DNA of 40,599 nucleotides from a virus (IMGVR_UViG_3300023278_002967:1-40599); one strand, 5' to 3'. Shown: positions 30,739 to 37,563, counted from the first letter of the stretch. Numbers and translations are program-made. The notes: generated from the letters alone by a model not told the origin.

Positions 30739-30758
30739 ACACTTTATTTAGTGCTGCA

Positions 30759-30768
30759 ACTACTTAAG
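30759..30768 (-). promoter_or_regulatory. TATA box, SH3-like membrane operon (start 30738)
   Basis: Coding-strand CTTAAGTAGT, 21 nt to the ATG. Confidence 0.65.
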
Positions 30769-30776
30769 TTTGTCGT

Positions 30777-31322
30777 TCACAGAACGCTGTTTAGTTCATC
30801 CATGAGTGCATCAGCCGCTGCGTCCGCATCTTCAGGTGACTTTGTCCCTGTGATAACACACTTGCCTGACGAAAACACGAGGCATACTGCTGATGGGGCA
30901 TCAATTCGGTAAATCAAACCTGGGAATTGCTCAGGCTCATATTCTGTCTTTTCAAACGGAAGTGATAGCACAAGATTGTTAAGGTCTACGGGTTGTTCGT
31001 AATCTGTGGTGATAACCAGATTGGAAATTTCAATCATTTCAGTATCAAATGGATTTGCATCGGTCAAGAACCCTTCGGTTGTTAGACGCTCATGTAGTTG
31101 TCGGAAGGCAGATTCAACATCTGATTCTGACCTTGCTCCTGTGGCAACAACTTTTCCGCTGCGGAATAGTAGCAAACAAACTTTGGGTGTTTCAACACGA
31201 TAAACCATTCCTGGGAATTGTTCTTGTTCGTATTCTACTTGTAGTGTGTCTGCTACATCATTGATGTCAAGTGATGTGCAATATCTTGTGCTGGCTACCA
31301 TATTTACAATTTCGTTAGGCAT
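30777..31322 (-). CDS. tbp: TATA-binding protein (TBP)
   Basis: 181 residues, the length of an archaeal TBP core, with the two pseudo-symmetric repeats: EQFPGMVYRVETPKVCLLLF then SGKVVATGARS in the first half, and EQFPGLIYRIDAPSAVCLVF then SGKCVITGTKS in the second. It should bind the minor groove of the TATA boxes listed here and recruit TFB and RNA polymerase. A virus-encoded TBP could redirect host transcription. AAGGAG precedes the ATG, and its TATA box lies 37 nt upstream, so it has a short leader rather than a leaderless mRNA. Confidence 0.95.
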   Translation of the reverse strand: MPNEIVNMVASTRYCTSLDINDVADTLQVEYEQEQFPGMVYRVETPKVCLLLFRSGKVVATGARSESDVESAFRQLHERLTTEGFLTDANPFDTEMIEISNLVITTDYEQPVDLNNLVLSLPFEKTEYEPEQFPGLIYRIDAPSAVCLVFSSGKCVITGTKSPEDADAAADALMDELNSVL

Positions 31323-31358
31323 ATTTGTTCGCTCCTTAAATACTAAGGTGCGTTATTA

Positions 31359-31368
31359 CCTATTTAAG
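31359..31368 (-). promoter_or_regulatory. TATA box, TBP gene (start 31322)
   Basis: Coding-strand CTTAAATAGG, 37 nt to the ATG, leaving a leader of about 15 nt that holds AAGGAG; overlaps the stop of the 76-aa gene. Confidence 0.7.
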
Positions 31369-31594
31369 CATTGAGAGGGTTGGGCTTTCCACAACTGGTG
31401 CAACACGCTAAAATATCGGCGTAAATGATGCCGCATGAACATCGTAATTGCTGGTTAATTCTAAGCACCATGTCTTGAAGTTCCACATCTAAGTGGTGTT
31501 GAGGAATCTCTTGTTTTTTCCAAGATTTGTCTCTTTTTTTCTGCCGTTCTTTTTGTGAGACAAAGTCTCGGTTCTTGTTCTTATTTTTACCCAT
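31364..31594 (-). CDS. Basic protein with C-terminal zinc ribbon, 76 aa
   Basis: A lysine/arginine-rich N-terminal half (KNKNKNRDFVSQKERQKKRD) followed by a zinc ribbon, CSCG...CCTSCGKPNP. The final CxxCG knuckle is like those of RNA polymerase or ribosomal ribbons. Likely nucleic-acid binding. GAGTGA precedes the ATG at 31594. Second gene of a pair. Confidence 0.72.
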   Translation of the reverse strand: MGKNKNKNRDFVSQKERQKKRDKSWKKQEIPQHHLDVELQDMVLRINQQLRCSCGIIYADILACCTSCGKPNPLNA

Positions 31595-31605
31595 GCTGTT
31601 CACTC

Positions 31606-31938
31606 TCAGATAAGAGATGCTAAATGCTCATTATCTCCGTAACGAGCAATGACTTTCCACAATCTTTTAAGACCTAATGATGCAGCCACTAATTCTTGAA
31701 TTAGCGGTGCCATGAAATCAGGGTCAAGTTCAGGGTCTAAACCTTCCACAGACATTTGAATCTCAGCGGCACAAGCCATGATTGCAGGGCTAAGTTGCGT
31801 GATATTGACCTTTTCTCCTTCGGGAAAATAACTGAGAATCACTTGTTGAATAACAGGCAAAATTGAATACTCATCATCTCCATCCTCAGTTACTAAATAA
31901 CTGAGAAGAATATCTTCAGGGGTTTGCTCCAATACCAC
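31606..31938 (-). CDS. Unknown acidic protein, 110 aa
   Basis: No family recognised. Acidic and mainly helical, with no zinc or membrane features. No ATG is available at the N-terminus. The TATA box at 31959..31968 places the leaderless start at GTG 31938, rather than a GTG nine bases upstream. First gene of a pair with the basic zinc-ribbon protein, so the two may pair by charge (inference). Confidence 0.7.
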   Translation of the reverse strand: MVLEQTPEDILLSYLVTEDGDDEYSILPVIQQVILSYFPEGEKVNITQLSPAIMACAAEIQMSVEGLDPELDPDFMAPLIQELVAASLGLKRLWKVIARYGDNEHLASLI

Positions 31939-31958
31939 AGTAATCACTTGTATTTTTG

Positions 31959-31968
31959 ACTATTTGAA
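31959..31968 (-). promoter_or_regulatory. TATA box, acidic 110-aa gene (start 31938)
   Basis: Coding-strand TTCAAATAGT, 21 nt to the GTG; decides the start. Confidence 0.65.
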
Positions 31969-31976
31969 TATGAGGT

Positions 31977-32072
31977 GCGAGGTGGTCAAGGGCAAAGAGA
32001 GGAAGCGACCCATAAACCAAGAACATCTGAAAGAAAAGAAGAGGAGAACATCCAGAGACTTTTTTACCCCGC
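31977..32072 (-). ncRNA. Candidate small structured RNA behind an orphan promoter
   Basis: The TATA box at 32093..32102 predicts a transcript starting near 32072, but no good start codon lies there. The predicted 5' end GCGGGGT can pair with ACCTCGC at 31983..31977 (seven pairs, one G-U), closing a 96-base element rich in pyrimidines. An inner GGTC/GACC stem is possible. No known RNA family recognised and no tRNA arms. Confidence 0.25.
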
Positions 32073-32086
32073 AATATAGTTTTGGT

Positions 32087-32653
32087 TCACGACCTATTTA
32101 AGAATGAGCGTGACATAATCGTATTATAATTGATGATATAGTTTTCTTCCGAGACAATGGGGTATCCAACTATCTCTGGGTCAAGGAGAGTATTATTGGT
32201 TGTGATAACGGTGGGCAATAGTTGTAATTCTGGAAATGGGAGCATAGCATTATGGTCTACAAAATTTTTCATATATGTGGCTTTGTCAATCCTTCCTTGA
32301 CGGTCTACCTTTCTTTTTTCCGATTTTGTTAGTCGGTAATTATCTCTGGTGATGGGGCGGTCTTGAGGCCATAACTGAAGTTCTTGTGTGTCATTATTTC
32401 GGTGAATTGCTACCCAAGTCCCAACTGTTTTTCCTTGTGGGTGCCAAACAATCAAAAATGCGTCCGTAGCAAGTTTTCCTGAAGAGTCATTACTAAGGTA
32501 TATTCTTTGAGTCCTGCTCCCACGAGCCGTAGGGGTTGGAGGAAATTTACCCAATTTTGAAAGGTAATCGTCTCTGGTTCCCAATTTTAACAACCGAGCA
32601 ATTTCATTCAGAGTAGTTGCTGGGAGGTTGTCTATTCGGTGTTCTACCCACAT
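32087..32653 (-). CDS. Unknown protein, 188 aa
   Basis: No family recognised. The first 35 residues (LPATTLNEIARLLKLGTRDDYLSKLG) look like a helical DNA-binding segment. The centre is basic (KSEKRKVDRQGRIDK) and the end strand-rich. The frame is open further upstream but would overlap the previous gene; GGTGA sits before the ATG at 32653. Second gene of a pair with the 426-residue protein. Confidence 0.73.
   Translation of the reverse strand: MWVEHRIDNLPATTLNEIARLLKLGTRDDYLSKLGKFPPTPTARGSRTQRIYLSNDSSGKLATDAFLIVWHPQGKTVGTWVAIHRNNDTQELQLWPQDRPITRDNYRLTKSEKRKVDRQGRIDKATYMKNFVDHNAMLPFPELQLLPTVITTNNTLLDPEIVGYPIVSEENYIINYNTIMSRSFLNRS
32093..32102 (-). promoter_or_regulatory. Orphan TATA box
   Basis: Coding-strand CTTAAATAGG, perfect consensus, but the position 20-23 nt below has no ATG or GTG. 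Could drive the candidate RNA below it. Confidence 0.6.
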
Positions 32654-32657
32654 AATC

Positions 32658-33938
32658 TCACCGCAGAATTTGTGGGATTCGGTAATTATAATTGATAATA
32701 TTGCCATATTCGTTTGTTGATGATACTGATGAGCGTTGTCTTTTCCATGCACTTTCGGTTCTTCCTGAAAATAAAGGTAAGCAACTTTCGGGGTCAAATG
32801 TGATTTTAGTGGTGAATCCTATGGGGTTCCTGCCGTCAATGGTTTCTCGTTGTCTCCTGTTTCCCGACCCGCTCGTGGTAGTTGATAGGGAAGAATTGAG
32901 ACCTGCGTTACTTAGGGCTAATCCAATGGTTATTGGATGGAAGATGGCTTCAGATTGATATGACGCTGTTGGAAGCGAATAGACAACTCGGAATTCCTGA
33001 TTTTCTAAAACACTCATTAAAGATTTAAGGTTTTTTTCTGTTACGCAAGTTGCTGTAAATTCTCGTCCTATGTAATAATTGTTGGTTTGTCTGATTCTTT
33101 TTAATTTGTCGTTAATAGAAGACATTTTGTTCTGAGAAGCCGCCCCACCTCTTCTCAACCCAGGAGAGATTACTCTTGGGTATTGGAATTTAACTGGTTT
33201 GAAGTTAGTATTGCTTCTTCGGTTTATAGTAGCATACCAATCCATATTTTCTTGAATGCGGGTCCTATTACCCAATGATGCCTCTCGTCCTGCTTGACCG
33301 TATGTGCGGTAAATAATTCCTCCTTGGAAATCCCAATTATATGCAATTCCTTTGAATGGCTCCATCTCTGCAAACTCATCTTCTTTTAATACATCAAAGT
33401 TGTCAGATGCTCGTTCTCTTTGCACCGTAATGCCCAATATTTGATATTCTACTGGTAGGCCAAATTTAAGTGGATAATTACCTTCTTCGTCAGCAATAGG
33501 GGAGCGGTGCAAACAAAACCACCCTCCTCCTGATTTTCCGAATTGGGCTTCCTGATAATAATTGCCATCTCCTGCCCTAAAAGCATAATCTCTTTTTGTT
33601 CGTGGAACCCAGAAAAAAAGCAATTTGTTATCCATCAGGTAAAACTTCTGCTTCTCAACAGGCGTTTCTTGAATGTCTGCCCAAACAGACCATAAATCTA
33701 TGATTCTCAATGGTTCATAATCAGGAATGTTTTGTGCTGGAACTTCTCGTCTGTTGGTTCCATATCCGACTCGTTTTGCGGATGTTATGTAGAGTCTTAA
33801 ATATTCTGCATCAAATTGAGTGGCGGTGGTAAGACTTGGGACTGCGTCAGTGTCAATTATTTGGGTGTATCCAAATGTTCTGAAAAAAGAATTGAACTCC
33901 TCATTAAGAAATGGTCCTGTAAATTTAATGAAGCCCAT
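32658..33938 (-). CDS. Large unknown protein, 426 aa
   Basis: No family recognised. Soluble and strand-rich with many aromatic and arginine residues (FYLMDNKLLFFWVPRTKRDYAF; GGGWFCLHRSPIADEEG). A repeat of short beta-like blocks and a serine/glycine linker near 360 suggest several domains. No catalytic motif found. Co-transcribed with the 188-residue protein. A capsid, tail or nucleic-acid-binding role is conceivable but not shown. Confidence 0.77.
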   Translation of the reverse strand: MGFIKFTGPFLNEEFNSFFRTFGYTQIIDTDAVPSLTTATQFDAEYLRLYITSAKRVGYGTNRREVPAQNIPDYEPLRIIDLWSVWADIQETPVEKQKFYLMDNKLLFFWVPRTKRDYAFRAGDGNYYQEAQFGKSGGGWFCLHRSPIADEEGNYPLKFGLPVEYQILGITVQRERASDNFDVLKEDEFAEMEPFKGIAYNWDFQGGIIYRTYGQAGREASLGNRTRIQENMDWYATINRRSNTNFKPVKFQYPRVISPGLRRGGAASQNKMSSINDKLKRIRQTNNYYIGREFTATCVTEKNLKSLMSVLENQEFRVVYSLPTASYQSEAIFHPITIGLALSNAGLNSSLSTTTSGSGNRRQRETIDGRNPIGFTTKITFDPESCLPLFSGRTESAWKRQRSSVSSTNEYGNIINYNYRIPQILR

Positions 33939-33958
33939 AGTAATCTCTTGGTGCGCTT

Positions 33959-33968
33959 GTTATTTAAG
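33959..33968 (-). promoter_or_regulatory. TATA box, 426-aa/188-aa operon (start 33938)
   Basis: Coding-strand CTTAAATAAC, 21 nt to the ATG. Confidence 0.65.
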
Positions 33969-34246
33969 ATTTTTGAATGTGGTGGGGTCTACTACACAAA
34001 TATAGGGATGTAGAACTTTAGTAATACATCTTTCTTTATTGGGATGTTGGGATTCACGCAAAGCATGAAGCAAACATTTACCCGTGGTTAATATTCAAAT
34101 ATTATTCAGCCCATGGTATCTGCAAATAACCAATTCGCAGCATGAACTTTAAGCGTCGTTTTCAGAACAATATTGTGCCAATCAATACTGCCCTGTCCAC
34201 TTAATCGCTTGTGTAGTTTCCCTCCAATATATGGGTAGTGGGGCTA
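33969..34246 (-). other. Gene-poor stretch: orphan transcript, decayed gene or RNA
   Basis: The TATA box at 34247..34256 points into this stretch, but no standard start codon follows at the usual distance. Two open fragments are visible in different frames: about 41 codons from 34228 (no ATG) and about 40 codons ending in a TAA at the next TATA box. A 7-bp hairpin with a 3-base loop lies at 34053..34069 (TTCACGC/GCATGAA). Could be a frameshifted gene or a non-coding RNA. Confidence 0.4.
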
Positions 34247-34256
34247 CCTATTTAAG
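34247..34256 (-). promoter_or_regulatory. Orphan TATA box
   Basis: Coding-strand CTTAAATAGG, perfect consensus; nearest candidate start codons 19-20 nt below are ATT or TTG only. Confidence 0.6.
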
Positions 34257-34258
34257 AT

Positions 34259-34618
34259 TCACATATATGAAAAATCGTCTTTTGCTATGGGGGCTTGTGT
34301 GGGTGCGAGAGTTAGGTTTTGTTGAACAAATTGGTGAACAAAATCTGCCATAAATTTGCGGAGTAGTTGCTCGTTAATTCCTTCCAATGTTGTTTCTACC
34401 CAGTCTACTAATTCCTTAACAATTTTTGCCAAGATTCCTATGAATGCTTCTTCATCCATGGCTTCATTGAATGTCAAATTATTGAAAATAATATCGTGAA
34501 CTTCTGGCTTAAGCGTTCCTTGATAAGAATCATCATCGTGTGAATATGTGGTGAATAAGTGTTCCTGAATTTTTGTCAGTTGTCTTTCAACCATTGATTC
34601 GGGAAGTTTCTCGGTCAT
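34259..34618 (-). CDS. Unknown helical protein, 119 aa
   Basis: No family recognised. Acidic, almost fully helical (ERQLTKIQEHLFTTY; AFIGILAKIVKELVDWVE), soluble. The repeated amphipathic helices suggest a bundle. Single gene with its own promoter, leaderless. Confidence 0.72.
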   Translation of the reverse strand: MTEKLPESMVERQLTKIQEHLFTTYSHDDDSYQGTLKPEVHDIIFNNLTFNEAMDEEAFIGILAKIVKELVDWVETTLEGINEQLLRKFMADFVHQFVQQNLTLAPTQAPIAKDDFSYM

Positions 34619-34638
34619 AATGAGATATTCTATTGCTT

Positions 34639-34648
34639 GCTATATCAA
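34639..34648 (-). promoter_or_regulatory. TATA box, 119-aa gene (start 34618)
   Basis: Coding-strand TTGATATAGC, 21 nt to the ATG. Confidence 0.65.
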
Positions 34649-34653
34649 TCTTC

Positions 34654-35307
34654 TTACCAAGAGATTCTGACAAAACAAGAATCATATTGGTTGGTCTCAA
34701 CATTTTTTGCTACGGCTTGAAGTGAACCCTTGTTTCGGGCAACTTGCCAAACCAAGAATGTCAATTCTGAATCTTTGGCGCAATACTCAATGACTTCTGA
34801 ATAATTCCCTGCGTTCCATTCGGCTGGTGCGAATTGTGCTTCCATCAATTTTGATTGAGATTCGCCCAAAACGCCTTTAACGAGTTCCTGAAGTGAAAAT
34901 CTGAGTCCGTGGGTCGCATCTTCCAGCCAAACCTGCAAGTCTAAATGTTGTCCAGATTCTTCAAACTTCTGAACGATTTCTGCGACTCCACAACCGCCTT
35001 CAGAAATTGGCTTGCTAATTATGGGTAAATCAAACTTAGCCCCATTTTTAGTCAAAAGTAAATATCCTTCTGAATACCATTCTTCTAAGTCATGCTTGAG
35101 AGTTTCAAATGATTCAACACGATAGGCAACACGAACTGCTTCAGGAATTTCTGCGAGGTGAGCATAGTTGTAATCATTCTCTGATAAAACTCCTGCATCC
35201 CAAACGCTGACGCAGGAAACTAACCAACCTCGGGGTTCATTGAATGAAAGGTTGTCGGCTGCCATATCCAAATTCTTGGTTTCAATATCTAATGCAATTA
35301 CCTTCAA
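34654..35307 (-). CDS. DEDDy 3'-5' exonuclease, 217 aa
   Basis: A stand-alone RNase H-fold exonuclease like the proofreading domain of B-family polymerases. All four acidic motifs are visible: ALDIET (Asp7, Glu9), LLTKNGAKFDLPII (Asp at about 93) and YCAKDSE (Tyr and Asp about 175-179, the DEDDy signature). It could proofread, trim DNA ends or degrade host DNA. The start is a TTG at 35307 with a strong GGGAGG seven bases upstream; translation of VIALDIET directly after it confirms the N-terminus. Last gene of a six-gene operon. Confidence 0.87.
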   Translation of the reverse strand: MKVIALDIETKNLDMAADNLSFNEPRGWLVSCVSVWDAGVLSENDYNYAHLAEIPEAVRVAYRVESFETLKHDLEEWYSEGYLLLTKNGAKFDLPIISKPISEGGCGVAEIVQKFEESGQHLDLQVWLEDATHGLRFSLQELVKGVLGESQSKLMEAQFAPAEWNAGNYSEVIEYCAKDSELTFLVWQVARNKGSLQAVAKNVETNQYDSCFVRISW

Positions 35308-35308
35308 T

Positions 35309-35428
35309 TTAATTCCTCCCTAATATCCTTCGGATTTGCTTAAGTTTGATTTTCAATTGTCGGTTCTCTCGCTCTAAAGTTTTAACCTTTAGTTGGAGTC
35401 TTTTGTCATGGTCTTTGCGAATATCCAT
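35309..35428 (-). CDS. Basic coiled-coil micro-protein, 39 aa
   Basis: Almost a single basic helix with leucines at heptad-like spacing (KRLQLKVKTLERENRQLK), resembling a short leucine zipper that could dimerise and touch nucleic acid. GGTGAG precedes the ATG. It ends one base before the exonuclease start, and its last codons contain the exonuclease ribosome site. Function unknown. Confidence 0.68.
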   Translation of the reverse strand: MDIRKDHDKRLQLKVKTLERENRQLKIKLKQIRRILGRN

Positions 35429-35432
35429 TGAC

Positions 35433-35606
35433 TCACCAAACCTTGTAGGTAATCACGACTGATAATGCTAATGCCATCACTGAGGCTAATGTGCGAACAA
35501 AAGCCATGGTGTGTTGGTGACGACCTAAAGAAATATCTTTTTGGGCAAGGGCTTTTTCATACAATCCCCATTTTTCTTCAACAAAATTTCTTAATTCTTC
35601 ATCCAT
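35433..35606 (-). CDS. Single-span membrane protein, 57 aa
   Basis: A charged N-terminal helix (MDEELRNFVEEKWGLYEKAL) and a C-terminal membrane helix (TLASVMALALSVVITYKVW). Tail-anchored. GAGGCGA precedes the ATG at 35606. Lies between a two-span membrane protein and a coiled-coil peptide in one operon. Confidence 0.7.
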   Translation of the reverse strand: MDEELRNFVEEKWGLYEKALAQKDISLGRHQHTMAFVRTLASVMALALSVVITYKVW

Positions 35607-35616
35607 GTTATCGCCT

Positions 35617-35841
35617 CTAATCGTGCTTGTGTTCAATTTTGTGAGTGTGTGGGTGGTGGTGTCCTAATAAAATAGCACCCAATACCATAGTGGTTGCTCC
35701 AAATGCGGCTAAAGATGCAGTCAAATATGCTTCTTCATAGATGGCCGAGCCGAACTCAATAATGTGTAGGAATCCATGAAGAGCCAATGATAACTCAACA
35801 AGTTTAATTCCTGACTTTTTAAGCCAATCCACTAAGGGCAT
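35617..35841 (-). CDS. Two-span membrane protein with His-rich tail, 74 aa
   Basis: Hydrophobic segments at residues about 15-30 and 40-58 are followed by a GHHHPHTHKIEHKHD tail that could bind metal ions such as zinc, nickel or copper. GAGGA lies six bases before the ATG at 35841, which I prefer to the ATG at 35847. Function unknown; a metal-handling or anchoring role is possible. Confidence 0.7.
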   Translation of the reverse strand: MPLVDWLKKSGIKLVELSLALHGFLHIIEFGSAIYEEAYLTASLAAFGATTMVLGAILLGHHHPHTHKIEHKHD

Positions 35842-35843
35842 AC

Positions 35844-36173
35844 TCATTCCTCAAGAGATTCAAGACCCTCAGTTGAGCCGTCTGCTACCGCAGGTGCTGA
35901 TTCAAGGATTGCAACATTCTTGAGATTGATGGTGTAGAGTCCTTCGGCTGCATTTAGGACAACCGTAGCCCTCTTCGCCGTTGTTGATTGAACAAGCCCT
36001 GTAAGGGTAGTCCCATCACGGATTTCAAAGGTAACGAGGTCGCCAACATTGACATCCTCGGAAACATCCTTTTCATCAATCAAGTCACGAATCGCCTTCG
36101 CCAATTCTTTTAGTTCATCTACTTCAAGGTCGCTAATTTGTTCTACTATTTCTACAATTTGTTCTTCTGTCAT
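35844..36173 (-). CDS. Acidic helix plus SH3-like domain protein, 109 aa
   Basis: The N-terminal 40 residues are a Glu-rich helical hairpin (EEQIVEIVEQISDLEVDELK). Residues about 42-92 form a small beta-barrel-like domain (VGDLVTFEIRDGTTLTG, then TTAKRATVVL). The layout recalls small phage proteins that pair a helical tether with an SH3-like RNA/protein-binding fold. GGAGTGA precedes the ATG at 36173. Second gene of the operon. Confidence 0.72.
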   Translation of the reverse strand: MTEEQIVEIVEQISDLEVDELKELAKAIRDLIDEKDVSEDVNVGDLVTFEIRDGTTLTGLVQSTTAKRATVVLNAAEGLYTINLKNVAILESAPAVADGSTEGLESLEE

Positions 36174-36178
36174 TATAA

Positions 36179-36400
36179 TCACTCCATTTCATTTAGGATA
36201 TTTTCTGGAATACCGAACCCACGAATGGTGATGGTTCCATCGTTGAATGCTGTTTCAACCATGATGTTATCTCCCATGTATGACTTGACCAAATCAAGGG
36301 CTGAATCGGTAATTGTCTGTTCCAAAGGTGAGTCGGGATTAGACATCTTCAATGCGCTCAAAATTACTTGCCATTCTTCTTGGGTAGGTGGTGATTCCAT
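36179..36400 (-). CDS. Unknown acidic protein, 73 aa
   Basis: No family recognised. Helical first half (TQEEWQVILSALKM) and a strand-rich end (NIMVETAFNDGTITIRGFG). The ATG at 36400 is selected over a start at 36418 because it lies 21 nt below the TATA box. First gene of the six-gene operon ending with the DEDDy exonuclease. Confidence 0.7.
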   Translation of the reverse strand: MESPPTQEEWQVILSALKMSNPDSPLEQTITDSALDLVKSYMGDNIMVETAFNDGTITIRGFGIPENILNEME

Positions 36401-36420
36401 ATCTACCACTTCTGGCACTA

Positions 36421-36430
36421 CCTATTTAAT
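36421..36430 (-). promoter_or_regulatory. TATA box, six-gene exonuclease operon (start 36400)
   Basis: Coding-strand ATTAAATAGG, 21 nt to the ATG. Confidence 0.78.
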
Positions 36431-36431
36431 A

Positions 36432-36599
36432 CTATGGACGCAGGAAGGTAAGACGGCTAATAAGTGTCTTGATTAGTGATGAACTGATTTCTGCATCACG
36501 AGCCTCACAGTAATCATCAATCTGTTTTACTACGCCATCAATAAAGGCGTTCATCTCGTTCGTTCTAAAACCTTGGGGGTCTTCCAGTGGCACAGTCAT
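36432..36599 (-). CDS. Small helical protein, 55 aa
   Basis: A soluble helix-rich protein (NEMNAFIDGVVKQIDDYCEA, then SSSLIKTLISRLTF) with an odd PLEDPQGFR start. Its own TATA box lies 22 nt above the ATG, and the stop falls next to the following promoter, which supports it as a gene despite its size. Function unknown. Confidence 0.68.
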   Translation of the reverse strand: MTVPLEDPQGFRTNEMNAFIDGVVKQIDDYCEARDAEISSSLIKTLISRLTFLRP

Positions 36600-36620
36600 A
36601 CCCATATATTAGAGGGATAA

Positions 36621-36630
36621 CCTATTTAAG
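36621..36630 (-). promoter_or_regulatory. TATA box, 55-aa gene (start 36599)
   Basis: Coding-strand CTTAAATAGG, 22 nt to the ATG. Confidence 0.75.
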
Positions 36631-36632
36631 AA

Positions 36633-36779
36633 TCACTCTTCTGACTCATCAAACTTGACAGGAATCACACAAAGTCGGTGGTCGCAAGTTCCAAATGTTT
36701 GGTCGCCCCAAGCCACAAATCTGCGGAGTGGCACAAAAATCGGGGAGGTAATTTTTCCTATAAGTCGTCGTATTTTCAT
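36633..36779 (-). CDS. Basic micro-protein, 48 aa
   Basis: Basic N-terminus (MKIRRLIGKI), a PLRRFVAWGDQTFG middle and two cysteines about residues 32-37 (CDHRLC). Possibly a half zinc site. AAGGTGA precedes the ATG, which overlaps the previous stop (ATGA). Last gene of a four-gene operon. Confidence 0.62.
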   Translation of the reverse strand: MKIRRLIGKITSPIFVPLRRFVAWGDQTFGTCDHRLCVIPVKFDESEE

Positions 36780-36868
36780 TCTTCTTCACCTTGTTTTGAA
36801 AGTGTGCAAGCACACACGATTTGGGGAGCGATTATTGATTTGCAGTGTTCACATTCAATTATTTCCAT
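36776..36868 (-). CDS. Zinc-ribbon micro-protein, 30 aa
   Basis: CEHC and CAC at residues 6-9 and 19-21 make a minimal zinc-binding unit, followed by an acidic end. GAGGTGA before the ATG and an ATGA overlap after it support translation. One of the smallest genes I accept in this window. Confidence 0.62.
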   Translation of the reverse strand: MEIIECEHCKSIIAPQIVCACTLSKQGEEE

Positions 36869-36872
36869 GTAA

Positions 36873-37094
36873 TCACCTCATTAAGAGAAAAATTCCTGCG
36901 GTAAGCACAATAGCAAGCAGAATTAGCACATATTTTTTATTGCCTTTAGGCAGAACAGATTTTGATGATTTAACATCCGCATACCAATTTTCTTCTTCAG
37001 CAGAAACTACATTAAGTGTGCGATAATACTGGATGCCCTCGTAAGTCCAACCGTGGCTTAACAGTTGTTGGTCTGTCCATGCGGAAATGTCCAT
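36873..37094 (-). CDS. Tail-anchored protein with SHOCT-like motif, 73 aa
   Basis: The N-terminus reads WTDQQLLSHGWTYEGIQYY, reminiscent of short helical motifs (SHOCT-like) used for oligomerisation, but this is weak. A basic stretch (SVLPKGNKKY) precedes a C-terminal membrane helix (VLILLAIVLTAGIFLLM). GGTGAT precedes the ATG, which directly follows the upstream stop. Second gene of its operon. Confidence 0.68.
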   Translation of the reverse strand: MDISAWTDQQLLSHGWTYEGIQYYRTLNVVSAEEENWYADVKSSKSVLPKGNKKYVLILLAIVLTAGIFLLMR

Positions 37095-37397
37095 TCACAT
37101 CACCTGGGGTATGTATGTTTGCTCATCTCTATCGTAGTGATAAAGTGTGAGTCCAACCATTGCATTAGTCTGCATCCACACCTTCAGGAATGAAGTCAAA
37201 ACAGGAGTCAATCCTGTGATGTAGAGGTTGATTTGTCTGACACCTGATGAAACCATGGCTTCAATAAAAGAGAGTGATAGTGCTTGATGATGCTTAAAGT
37301 CCAGTGGATTTTCCACATGGGTATCAAAAATGTATTGGCTAACATTTGGTATTTCGTGTCGTCCAGGCCCACAAAGTCCGCAACTGATTTCGTCCAT
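37095..37397 (-). CDS. Unknown protein with CxxC N-terminus, 100 aa
   Basis: Begins MDEISCGLCGPGRHEIPN, a single CxxC that could bind metal only with partners, then a mixed strand/helix domain with no recognised family (VRQINLYITGLTPVLTSFLKV). First gene of a four-gene operon; a GGTGA close to the ATG lies in the promoter spacer and would not be in a leaderless mRNA. Confidence 0.72.
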   Translation of the reverse strand: MDEISCGLCGPGRHEIPNVSQYIFDTHVENPLDFKHHQALSLSFIEAMVSSGVRQINLYITGLTPVLTSFLKVWMQTNAMVGLTLYHYDRDEQTYIPQVM

Positions 37398-37418
37398 AAA
37401 CTCACCTGTGATTCTTCA

Positions 37419-37428
37419 CCTATTTAAG
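37419..37428 (-). promoter_or_regulatory. TATA box, CxxC operon (start 37397)
   Basis: Coding-strand CTTAAATAGG, 22 nt to the ATG; contains the TAG stop of the 47-aa gene. Confidence 0.75.
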
Positions 37429-37563
37429 ATTTGTCCAATCTATGTGTGGGAACATACATTGAGCGCACATTCTCAAATTATTGAGACTTCCCATTTCATC
37501 GGAATATCCTTCTTTGTCGCAAACGACACAATAAACCAATCTGGGATTCTCATTCCTCGGCAT
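37420..37563 (-). CDS. Zinc-ribbon micro-protein, 47 aa
   Basis: CVVC and CAQC pairs (residues 12-15 and 33-36) with a spacing typical of a zinc ribbon or small treble clef. GGAGG lies nine bases before the ATG. It overlaps the end of the upstream gene by 14 bases, and its stop lies inside the next TATA box. Last of a six-gene operon. Confidence 0.68.
   Translation of the reverse strand: MPRNENPRLVYCVVCDKEGYSDEMGSLNNLRMCAQCMFPHIDWTNLK

Noticed and set aside
31977-32072. tRNA, because of a 7-bp end stem followed by ACC
   Set aside because: No D-arm, anticodon arm or T-arm can be formed and position 8 is not U.
32654-32797. N-terminal extension of the 188-aa protein
   Set aside because: It overlaps the C-terminus of the 426-aa gene; GGTGA before the ATG at 32653 gives a normal operon start.
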